In this document: positions 1-6,997 of the stretch, piece by piece
How the letters are laid out: each line of letters opens with the position of its first letter
Position numbering within the stretch: the stretch's first letter is position 1
From: Crocosphaera sp. UHCC 0190
GTDB taxonomy: Bacteria; Cyanobacteriota; Cyanobacteriia; Cyanobacteriales; Microcystaceae
Reading direction: 5' to 3'
NCBI RefSeq assembly: GCF_034932065.1
Contig: NZ_JAYGHP010000019.1
Coordinates: 1 to 62,787 of the forward strand
Length of the DNA stretch: 62,787 bases
The notes under the pieces: model-generated
The model's input: the letters and a program-made list of their open reading frames with translations, nothing else
What the model was told of the DNA's origin: nothing
Database searches by the model: none
Program-made: the position numbers and the translations under genes

Positions 1-1
1 C

Positions 2-169
2 TTTGTTTCCCAAGAATTACGGGCAGCAGAAGATCCCGAATTTGAGACATTCTACACCAAGAATATCTTATTAAACGAAGGTCTAAGAGCTTGGATGGCT
101 CCCCAAGACCAACCCCACCAGAACTTTGTATTCCCTGAGGAGGTACTCCCCCGTGGTAACGCTCTCTAA
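2..169 (+). CDS. psbD: Photosystem II D2 protein, C-terminal part (partial)
   Basis: The first 55 codons visible are the C-terminal tail of the D2 reaction-centre protein of photosystem II, which with D1 binds P680, pheophytin and the plastoquinones in the thylakoid membrane. The reading frame gives the characteristic ending [12 protein letters not shown] followed by TAA. The N-terminal part lies upstream of the window. The stop codon falls inside the start of psbC, giving the overlapping psbD-psbC arrangement general in cyanobacteria and chloroplasts, so the two are co-transcribed and probably translationally coupled. Confidence 0.95.
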   Translation, partial: FVSQELRAAEDPEFETFYTKNILLNEGLRAWMAPQDQPHQNFVFPEEVLPRGNAL

Positions 170-1535
170 TCTGCCTTCTACCAGCGGCCGTGACCTAGAA
201 TCTACTGGATTTGCTTGGTGGTCAGGCAATGCGCGTCTGATCAACCTTTCCGGTAAACTTCTAGGGGCCCACGTTGCCCATGCTGGTTTAATCGTTTTTT
301 GGGCTGGGGCTATGACCCTATTTGAAACAGCCCACTTGATCCCCGAAAAGCCCATGTATGAACAGGGCTTAATTCTCCTACCCCACATTGCTACCCTGGG
401 TTGGGGTGTGGGCCCTGCGGGTGAAGTCATTGATACCTTCCCCTTCTTTGTGGTTGGAGTTTTACACCTCATTTCTTCTGCGGTTCTCGGTTTTGGTGGT
501 ATCTACCACGCTCTTCGTGGCCCTGAAGTGTTAGAAGAATATTCCAGCTTCTTTGGTTATGACTGGAAAGACAAAAACCAAATGACCAACATCATCGGTT
601 ATCACCTCATTCTTTTAGGATGTGGTGCGCTGCTCTTGGTGTTTAAAGCCATGTTCTTTGGCGGTGTTTATGACACCTGGGCCCCTGGTGGCGGAGATGT
701 GCGTGTGATCACTAATCCTACCCTTAACCCGGCTGTGATCTTTGGCTATCTGGTCAAAGCTCCCTTCGGTGGAGAAGGTTGGATCATTAGTGTCAACAAC
801 ATGGAAGACATCATTGGTGGCCATATTTGGATCGGTCTAATCTGCATTTTTGGCGGTATCTGGCACATCTTAACCAAGCCTTTTGCTTGGGCCCGTCGTG
901 CTTTCATCTGGTCTGGAGAAGCTTATCTTTCCTACAGTTTAGGCGCGTTGTCCATGATGGGCTTTATTGCGGCTGTATTTGTTTGGTTTAATAACACGGC
1001 TTACCCCAGTGAGTTCTACGGCCCCACTGGTATGGAAGCTTCTCAGTCTCAAGCATTTACCTTCTTGGTGCGTGACCAACGCATGGGGGCAAATATTGGC
1101 TCTGCTCAAGGCCCCACTGGTTTAGGTAAATACTTAATGCGCTCTCCCACTGGTGAAATTATCTTCGGTGGTGAAACCATGCGCTTCTGGGACTTCCGTG
1201 GCCCTTGGTTAGAGCCTTTACGTGGCCCTAACGGTTTAGATTTAGACAAGTTAAGAAACGACGTTCAGCCCTGGCAAATTCGCCGCGCGGCTGAATATAT
1301 GACCCATGCTCCTTTGGGTTCTTTAAACTCTGTGGGTGGCGTTATCACTGACGTTAACTCTTTTAACTACGTTTCTCCCCGTGCCTGGTTAGCAACTTCT
1401 CACTTTACCCTCGGTTTCTTCTTCCTCATTGGTCACTTATGGCACGCTGGACGTGCGCGGGCGGCCGCTGCTGGATTTGAGAAAGGGATTGATCGTGAGA
1501 CTGAACCCGTACTCGCTATGCCTGATCTTGACTAA
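153..1535 (+). CDS. psbC: Photosystem II chlorophyll-binding protein CP43
   Basis: CP43 is the inner chlorophyll a antenna of photosystem II and contributes a ligand to the oxygen-evolving cluster through its large lumenal loop. The protein has six membrane helices, the loop with the [14 protein letters not shown] segment, and a C-terminal MPDLD. I chose the GTG at 153 (product starting VTLSN after the initiator) because a strong GAGGAGG site lies at 137-143 and the resulting 460 aa matches the family length. This start overlaps psbD by 17 bp. An upstream in-frame ATG at 126 would add nine residues that homologues lack. Confidence 0.96.
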   Translation: MVTLSNLPSTSGRDLESTGFAWWSGNARLINLSGKLLGAHVAHAGLIVFWAGAMTLFETAHLIPEKPMYEQGLILLPHIATLGWGVGPAGEVIDTFPFFVVGVLHLISSAVLGFGGIYHALRGPEVLEEYSSFFGYDWKDKNQMTNIIGYHLILLGCGALLLVFKAMFFGGVYDTWAPGGGDVRVITNPTLNPAVIFGYLVKAPFGGEGWIISVNNMEDIIGGHIWIGLICIFGGIWHILTKPFAWARRAFIWSGEAYLSYSLGALSMMGFIAAVFVWFNNTAYPSEFYGPTGMEASQSQAFTFLVRDQRMGANIGSAQGPTGLGKYLMRSPTGEIIFGGETMRFWDFRGPWLEPLRGPNGLDLDKLRNDVQPWQIRRAAEYMTHAPLGSLNSVGGVITDVNSFNYVSPRAWLATSHFTLGFFFLIGHLWHAGRARAAAAGFEKGIDRETEPVLAMPDLD

Positions 1536-1554
1536 GATTTAGCACAAAAATTTT

Positions 1555-1586
1555 AAGAACTCCTACTGTTTAGTAGGGGTTCTTTT
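1555..1586 (+). terminator. Rho-independent terminator of psbDC
   Basis: A 13-bp stem (AAGAACTCCTACT pairing with AGTAGGGGTTCTT, one G-T wobble) with a three- to four-base loop is followed by a T run. It starts 20 bp after the psbC stop and should end the psbD-psbC transcript. Confidence 0.85.
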
Positions 1587-1729
1587 TTATGACTAAAAAA
1601 GTCGATAACCTTCGTTGTCCCCATGTCCTTGCTCTAGAAATCAGGCAAAATCTCTGAGGGGTATTGGAAAGCTTTCAGACCATTGCAAAAAGCTCCAAAG
1701 CAAATGAGCGATAGGTTTTATTTAGAGTA

Positions 1730-2040
1730 TGGGGGCGGAGAGACTTGAACTCTCACGACTTTTAAGGTCAACGGATTTTCATTCTCTTGCAGCTTTCGCT
1801 ACTGCTTGATCTCAGCTTTGAGAATTGGACTCTCTCTTTACCCTCAGCTTTATCTGTTAGGGTAGCTCCCGTCGAGTCTCTGCACCTTCCTAAATCTTAC
1901 GGTTTAGGCTTGGCTCAGGATTGCCCTATCTATTGACTAGACTTAGGTTTCCCTGAGTTTGAGAGCTTACACTTGCTAGATTTCTCTATCAAGGCTCAAT
2001 TTATTTAAGTCCGCAGCGTCTACCATTCCGCCACGCCCCC
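1730..2040 (-). tRNA. trnL-UAA: tRNA-Leu(UAA), split by a group I intron
   Basis: On the minus strand the 5' exon (2040 down to 2007) begins GGGGGCGTGGCGGAATGG and ends GCGGACTT; the 3' exon (1779 down to 1730) begins AAAATCCGTTGACC, carries the T arm with GAGTTCAAGTCTC and ends CGCCCCCA. The 7-bp acceptor stem pairs perfectly (GGGGGCG with CGCCCCC) and A73 follows; CCA is not encoded. The exons join inside the anticodon to give U-AA, and the spliced product is 84 nt with a long variable arm, as expected for leucine tRNA. It is transcribed opposite to psbDC. Confidence 0.96.
1780..2006 (-). ncRNA. Group I intron in tRNA-Leu(UAA)
   Basis: The 227-nt insertion lies between U34 and A35 of the anticodon, the site of the intron shared by cyanobacteria and plastids. 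It begins AAATAAATTGAGCC, ends in the G required at a group I 3' splice site, and follows a 5' exon ending in U (the U-G pair of P1). The core block GGTGCAGAGACTCGACGGG and the following GCTACCCTAACAG match the conserved P7/P3 region of this intron family. No open reading frame for a homing nuclease is present. By family knowledge it should self-splice. Confidence 0.93.
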
Positions 2041-2264
2041 GTCTGGTAATTGGCTCAATGAGCTTTTTAACCCACGATTAATCATCATATCATAAGATTG
2101 TCTGTTATGGCCAAAAAAATTGAGATTAACTTGAAAAAAGTTTTCTGAGTCTTGTCGATTAAAGTAGATTAAGCTATGTAGCAATTTAAAAAATTAGACG
2201 ACAATACTGGATCATACCCTTTACAATAGATCTGATGCCATTGGGGATCAGTGAGAGGTTGAAT

Positions 2265-2474
2265 ATGTTAGTTGTCTTAACCCATGAGAATATTTTGTCA
2301 GTACAGCAAGTTTGTCCAGGTTGTTTGCTGTCCAACCATCAAGGACAACCGCGCTGGTATCAAGGACACCTAGGCTGTGGCCACTCCTTGGATCAAAGGG
2401 AACGTGAGCAAGTTTCCCTCTATGAATGTGAGATGGGTTTTCAAATAGCAGAAGTTCAGGGAGAACCTATCTAA
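2265..2474 (+). CDS. Small cysteine-containing protein, unknown function
   Basis: A 69-residue protein with a CPGC pair near residue 18 and a later CGH, followed by YEC near the C-terminus, which could bind a metal such as zinc. I chose the ATG at 2265 because GAGAGG lies 6 nt upstream (2253-2258); an in-frame ATG at 2235 has no such site. It converges on the HNH nuclease gene 11 bp downstream. I think it is a conserved cyanobacterial hypothetical protein, but I recognise no named family, so function is unknown. Confidence 0.6.
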   Translation: MLVVLTHENILSVQQVCPGCLLSNHQGQPRWYQGHLGCGHSLDQREREQVSLYECEMGFQIAEVQGEPI

Positions 2475-2485
2475 ATTCCTTAACT

Positions 2486-2983
2486 TTAAATGCCAATGAC
2501 GTATTTACGCCATTCGTGATTCAGATTTCCTCTAGTATGCTTGACCAGTTCAAAATGTAGGCTACTATAAGGACGACGGGGCATATGGTGCAGGTTCATT
2601 TGCGCTTCCTTGGGAGTGCGGTTGCCTTTTTTGACATTACAACGCACACAAGCTGTGACTAGGTTTTCCCAAGTATCCCCCCCACCTCGTGAGCGAGGAA
2701 TCACATGGTCTAGGGTTAATTGTTCTCCTCGATAGTGACAATATTGACAAGTGTGGCGGTCTCGTTCCAGAATATTGCGTCGAGTTAAAGGAATTTCTTT
2801 GTAAGGGACACGAACATATTGACGCAGTCGAATGACTGAAGGTAGAGGAAAATCAGTATAGATAAACTGTCCATTATGTTCAAGCTGTTCAGCTTTGCCT
2901 TTGATTAATAAGACAACCGCCCTTCGCCAACTGGTGATATTGAGCGGTTCATAGGAGGCATTCAACACCAGAACCTTGCCCAT
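2486..2983 (-). CDS. HNH endonuclease family protein
   Basis: A 165-residue protein with a complete HNH core: CQYC, then the LTLDHVIPRSRGG motif with the catalytic histidine, then the ENLVTACVRCN segment with the second zinc CxxC and final asparagine. The N-terminal part (VLVLNASYEPLNI) is typical of the stand-alone bacterial HNH proteins common in cyanobacteria. No intron, intein or phage context is seen, so this is probably a housekeeping paralogue rather than a homing nuclease. The cellular role of this subfamily is not established to my knowledge. Confidence 0.88.
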   Translation of the reverse strand: MGKVLVLNASYEPLNITSWRRAVVLLIKGKAEQLEHNGQFIYTDFPLPSVIRLRQYVRVPYKEIPLTRRNILERDRHTCQYCHYRGEQLTLDHVIPRSRGGGDTWENLVTACVRCNVKKGNRTPKEAQMNLHHMPRRPYSSLHFELVKHTRGNLNHEWRKYVIGI

Positions 2984-3171
2984 AGGTGATCGAGGAATTT
3001 TGATGAATCTATCCCAGATGGTAACATAGCTAACGACTTTTGTCTGCTGTTAAGGTTACACAACCTTTTATTCCCCTCTGACTGAAGATGGGTTTTCTCC
3101 ACAACAGAGGTACTTTTTCCACAGATTATGGGGTTTTTTCCCCAAGAGTTAAAGAAAAAATTATCATTAGA

Positions 3172-4518
3172 TTATAGGATTTTTCGACCCGTTAAAATTC
3201 CTCTGACTTCTAACATCGCGGAATAGGTAGGAATAATGTGTAAGGTTTCATCTGCGGCACTTAAACTTAAGGCGGTTTGTACCGCTTCTTGTAAATTTTC
3301 TTTCACAATCAGTTTAACCGGATCTGCTGCTTGGGGTTGAGTCTCTTGGCTGTATTGTAGTCGCAACGCCAAATCATAAAGGCGATCGCCGCTAACCACC
3401 AAATTTCCTCCTAAACTTACCAAAGTTTCTGTATCCACATCCCAGATCCAAGAAACATCAGTCCCGTCAGGGGTTCTATCATTTAATACTAACAAAGTTG
3501 TCGAGGATTTGCCTGTTTTTTTAATCTCATTAACGGCCCTAATTGTTTCATTCATACCGACGGGATTTTTTGAGAGTAAAATCCGTACCTGCTTTCCTTC
3601 AATCGTTAATTCTTCTGCCCGTCCAAAGGCAGCTTTAAAGTTATTAACGGTTGCAAAAATATCAGGGGTGTTAATGCCTAATTCCTGAGCGACTAAGCCC
3701 GCAGCTAAGGTATTATACTTATTATAAACTCCAATTAAAATTTGCGGCCAATCCTTGCTATGAAAGGCGATTTGACTCTTACTAAAGCCACAACTAGGAC
3801 AAGTAAAGTCCCCTAAATGGGATAAATAAACCCCTTGATAATTTAAGGGATGGCCACAGCTTGGACAGTAGATAGAGTCTACGGCATGGGGAATTTCTTC
3901 TAAATATAAATCAGGTTCACTCAGACCAAAATAACGGACTTTTTGGCTTAATTGTTGTCCTAGATAAGAAAGAGTTGGATCATCGGCATTAAGAATAATA
4001 ACAGTATCAGAAGCCAGGGGAGCGATCGCTGTTTGCCAGCGTTGACTAATGGTGTCCACTTCCCCATAACGATCTAATTGATCTCGAAATAAATTTAACG
4101 CCAAAATAATCCGAGGCTGGCAATCATTTAAAATCAGAGGGACAATATTTTCATCCACCTCTAAAATGGCATAATCTGCCTGAAGTGTTCCTATCAAATT
4201 CGTATTATTTAATAGAGCAGTCACTAAGCCATTAATTAAGTTAGCTCCTGTATCATTATGGGCTACTTTATAGCCCTGATTTTCTAAAATCGTTCGTAAT
4301 AATAAGGAGGTGGTCGTCTTGCCATTGGTTCCCACGACGAGAATAACCCCCTGTTTCACTTGCTCACACAGCAGAGATAAGAGTCTCGGATGAAAACGAC
4401 GGGAAATTTCCCCCGGTAAGACACTCGCTGCCCCTAAGCCCAGGAAACGAACGACTGCTGTTACTGTTTTCGTAACACCGACAGCTAACCCTAAACGAAT
4501 GCGATCCACTAAATTCAT
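3172..4518 (-). CDS. murT: MurT-like Mur ligase (lipid II isoglutaminyl synthase subunit)
   Basis: A 448-residue Mur-ligase-fold protein. It has the ATP-binding GTNGKTTT loop near residue 65, the central Mur ligase domain, an inserted four-cysteine zinc ribbon (CPSC ... CPSC) and a C-terminal DUF1727-type domain. These are the hallmarks of MurT, which with the glutaminase GatD amidates D-Glu of lipid II in the bacteria where it has been studied. No gatD lies next to it here, so the partner must be elsewhere, or the enzyme acts differently. Family assignment is firm; the substrate in cyanobacteria is inferred. Confidence 0.82.
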   Translation of the reverse strand: MNLVDRIRLGLAVGVTKTVTAVVRFLGLGAASVLPGEISRRFHPRLLSLLCEQVKQGVILVVGTNGKTTTSLLLRTILENQGYKVAHNDTGANLINGLVTALLNNTNLIGTLQADYAILEVDENIVPLILNDCQPRIILALNLFRDQLDRYGEVDTISQRWQTAIAPLASDTVIILNADDPTLSYLGQQLSQKVRYFGLSEPDLYLEEIPHAVDSIYCPSCGHPLNYQGVYLSHLGDFTCPSCGFSKSQIAFHSKDWPQILIGVYNKYNTLAAGLVAQELGINTPDIFATVNNFKAAFGRAEELTIEGKQVRILLSKNPVGMNETIRAVNEIKKTGKSSTTLLVLNDRTPDGTDVSWIWDVDTETLVSLGGNLVVSGDRLYDLALRLQYSQETQPQAADPVKLIVKENLQEAVQTALSLSAADETLHIIPTYSAMLEVRGILTGRKIL

Positions 4519-4617
4519 GTTTTCGGTAGTTCTCAGCCAATACTCTTTTAAGGATTATGAACGATGAGGGTAAAATTGTGAATAAAATCTTAGAAAAATG
4601 GTTAGGGAAAGGTTAAA

Positions 4618-6030
4618 TTATTGTTGAATAGTGCAGTCTCGTCCCGCTTTTTTTGCCGCTAACAAGGCATTATCCGCCGCTTGAATTAAGTTTTCCATCG
4701 TTAAGCTGGGTTCAGGAATGTAACTGGCTACCCCTAAACTCAGGCTAATAAATTGTTTAGGGGATTCTTGATGAGGGATTTTGAGGGCGTTGATTTCTTG
4801 GCGAATTGTTTCAGCAAGTTGGTAAGCCCCATCAATTTTTGTATTGGGTAAAATTATGGCAAATTCTTCACCTCCATAACGGGCAGCCGTATCCGATGAT
4901 CGTTTAATATTTTTGGCTAAAATGGCGGCAATTTCTCTTAAACAATGATCGCCACTGAGGTGTCCATAGGCTTTATTAAAACGAGAAAAATAATCAACGT
5001 CACACAAAATTAAAGCTAGGGGTTGTTTCTCACGAGCAAGTCGTTCCCATTCTTGTTGTAATTGACTATTAAAAGCCCGACGATTAGGTAAATGAGTGAG
5101 ATAATCAATGATAGCCAGTCTTTCAAGTTGGATAGAGATAGTCAGGTATTCTGATAAGTTTTTGACCAGTTGAATCTCTTTTTTATACCAATAACGTGGG
5201 GTATGATGATGAATAATTAGGAGTCCCCACAGGTTCATTTCAAAGGAGGTTTCTGCTTCAGCATCACTAATCCAAATTGGGATCACTAATTGAGAGTAGA
5301 TTTGATTATCTTGAAAGGTTTTAATCACAGCAGATTCTAACCCGTGACGGCTGATATCTTCAATTTGAAACACTTCTCGATCACGGTATAGTTTTCCCCA
5401 ATTTTGATAAAGAGTCGGATTGTAAATTTCCTGATCTAACAATTCTTTGCATCCTGGGGCAACAGCTTCAGCAATAATTCTTCCATACCAATTTTTTTGA
5501 AAATTATGAACTTGATAAATGAGGACGCGAGAACAATCTAATTTTTGCCGAATTTGTGTAAGATTGAGTTGCAAAATATCTTCGAGTTTCAAAGAACGCC
5601 AAATCTGTTGAGTAATCATGCCAAGAAACTTGTCTTTTTCTTGTACAGAAAGTAAGGTCTCTTTCGTTAGTTGTGTCATTTTTTGCAAGTTTTTGATGGA
5701 TTCTCTGGCATCTTCTACCAAAACTAATAACTGATGGTCACTATTTTGATCGAGCAAAAAATAAAGATTAAAGTAAGGGAGAGATTCTTGACCAGAATGA
5801 CGACAAAGATTATTGAGTTCATAACTAATTCTTTTACCATCAAAAATATCGAATAAGATGCTTTCTAGTCCCCTGATTTCTGGAAAAACATCCCGAATAT
5901 CTTGACCACATTTCAGGGGATTAGGAGAGTTAGAAAACTTATCAACTCCTTTTGAAACGTCCTTGATTAACCAGTTTTGTCCAATTTTAAGGTACTCTCT
6001 ATATTGAGGATGAATTAACTTTTTTATCAT
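4618..6030 (-). CDS. GAF-GGDEF diguanylate cyclase
   Basis: A 470-residue signalling protein. Residues 1-120 look like a PAS-type sensor, 145-305 a GAF domain (blocks such as CSRVLIYQ) and 305-470 a GGDEF domain. The active-site loop is GGEEF (386-390), the metal-binding aspartates are in CDVD near 343-346, and an RSSD inhibitory site (377-380) sits five residues before it, so it should make c-di-GMP from two GTP with product feedback. No transmembrane segment is apparent. It lies 27 bp downstream of the Ras-like GTPase on the same strand and is probably co-transcribed with it. Confidence 0.88.
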   Translation of the reverse strand: MIKKLIHPQYREYLKIGQNWLIKDVSKGVDKFSNSPNPLKCGQDIRDVFPEIRGLESILFDIFDGKRISYELNNLCRHSGQESLPYFNLYFLLDQNSDHQLLVLVEDARESIKNLQKMTQLTKETLLSVQEKDKFLGMITQQIWRSLKLEDILQLNLTQIRQKLDCSRVLIYQVHNFQKNWYGRIIAEAVAPGCKELLDQEIYNPTLYQNWGKLYRDREVFQIEDISRHGLESAVIKTFQDNQIYSQLVIPIWISDAEAETSFEMNLWGLLIIHHHTPRYWYKKEIQLVKNLSEYLTISIQLERLAIIDYLTHLPNRRAFNSQLQQEWERLAREKQPLALILCDVDYFSRFNKAYGHLSGDHCLREIAAILAKNIKRSSDTAARYGGEEFAIILPNTKIDGAYQLAETIRQEINALKIPHQESPKQFISLSLGVASYIPEPSLTMENLIQAADNALLAAKKAGRDCTIQQ

Positions 6031-6057
6031 GGTATTGACTACAACGCTAATGATTTA

Positions 6058-6555
6058 TTATAGTTGGTCAAATAGAGTTTGAAAAATTATATTAACATTC
6101 TTTCCTGTCTTGGCTGAAGTTTCATAAGTTTTAATAACCGAGGAATTACTCTGGAAATAATCAAGGGATAAGTTAGCGGTGTCAATTAGGTCACATTTGT
6201 TCAAAGCAATGGTAATTTTTAGGGTAATATCAGTCACAGTATCAAGCCAATGTAAATAATTTTTGACGTGATCTAAACCATCGGGTTGACTAATATCTGT
6301 CACAATAATGACTCCCTGGGTTCCTTCTAAATAAACTGGGTTAGGAAAATAGTCATCTACTGAACCAGCAATGTCCCAAATACATAAATTGAGGTTTGTA
6401 TCTTCATTGCATTGCTGGAAAGTTTCAAAAATTTTTACCCCTACATCAGCCGTATAATGATTTTTGAATCTCTTGTCAAGAAATTGAATGACTAGACTGG
6501 TTTTTCCTGAATTAAAATGCCCTAATAAACAAACTTTTCGGTTAATCGTTTTCAT
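6058..6555 (-). CDS. Ras/Rab-like small GTPase
   Basis: A single-domain 165-residue GTPase with all G motifs: P-loop GHFNSGKT (12-19), switch I with YTADVGV around T35, DIAG (61-64), NKCD (119-122) and ETSAKTG (145-151). This order and spacing are those of Ras/Rab-type rather than translation-type GTPases. The residue after DIAG, glutamine in Ras and Rab, is serine here, so intrinsic hydrolysis may be slow or need a partner. There is no C-terminal cysteine for prenylation. It precedes the GGDEF protein by 27 bp; I infer a shared signalling role, which is not established. Confidence 0.85.
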   Translation of the reverse strand: MKTINRKVCLLGHFNSGKTSLVIQFLDKRFKNHYTADVGVKIFETFQQCNEDTNLNLCIWDIAGSVDDYFPNPVYLEGTQGVIIVTDISQPDGLDHVKNYLHWLDTVTDITLKITIALNKCDLIDTANLSLDYFQSNSSVIKTYETSAKTGKNVNIIFQTLFDQL

Positions 6556-6901
6556 GGGTGCTGCCAGTTGAGAATGAGAATGTCTAAAAGTGGTAAAAGT
6601 TTGCTAAGATATTTAAGACCCTCAAGGAATTGAATCCTCACAATGAACTTAGATTAAGTCTCACTCTTTCTTTTGAAAAATCATGGGGGACAATCACAAC
6701 AAAAGTTTAAGTCCCTTCATCCTCCCCAAGCTAAATAAAACTTATTTTACTTAAGGAAGGATAATTGAATGTCATAAAGACAATGGCTTCAAACAAGATA
6801 ATATCTAGCTAATTCTTAGATTACCCATCTCTTCAAAATAATTAACATCTCACAGACAATTTTTCTGAAAAATTGCACAAAGATGAAAGATTAAGAAAAA
6901 A

Positions 6902-6930
6902 TTTTACCAACACCACACTTGTGTTATAGT
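6902..6930 (+). promoter_or_regulatory. Putative polA promoter
   Basis: In the 442-bp gap between the divergent GTPase and polA genes I see a -10 box TATAGT (6925-6930) with a weak -35 TTTTAC (6902-6907), spacer 17. The -10 lies in the block TATAGTACATAG, identical to the one at the dnaB promoter. The rest of the gap (6556-6901) is AT-rich with no gene or clear repeat. Confidence 0.5.
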
Positions 6931-6997
6931 ACATAGATACGGATATATTTGTCAGCATCGAATCTGATCCCTTAAGAAATTGTCACCCATTTTGATA

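Noticed and set aside
83-472. Minus-strand 129-residue ORF over psbC
   Set aside because: Antisense to the highly conserved psbD/psbC coding sequence, with no own features.
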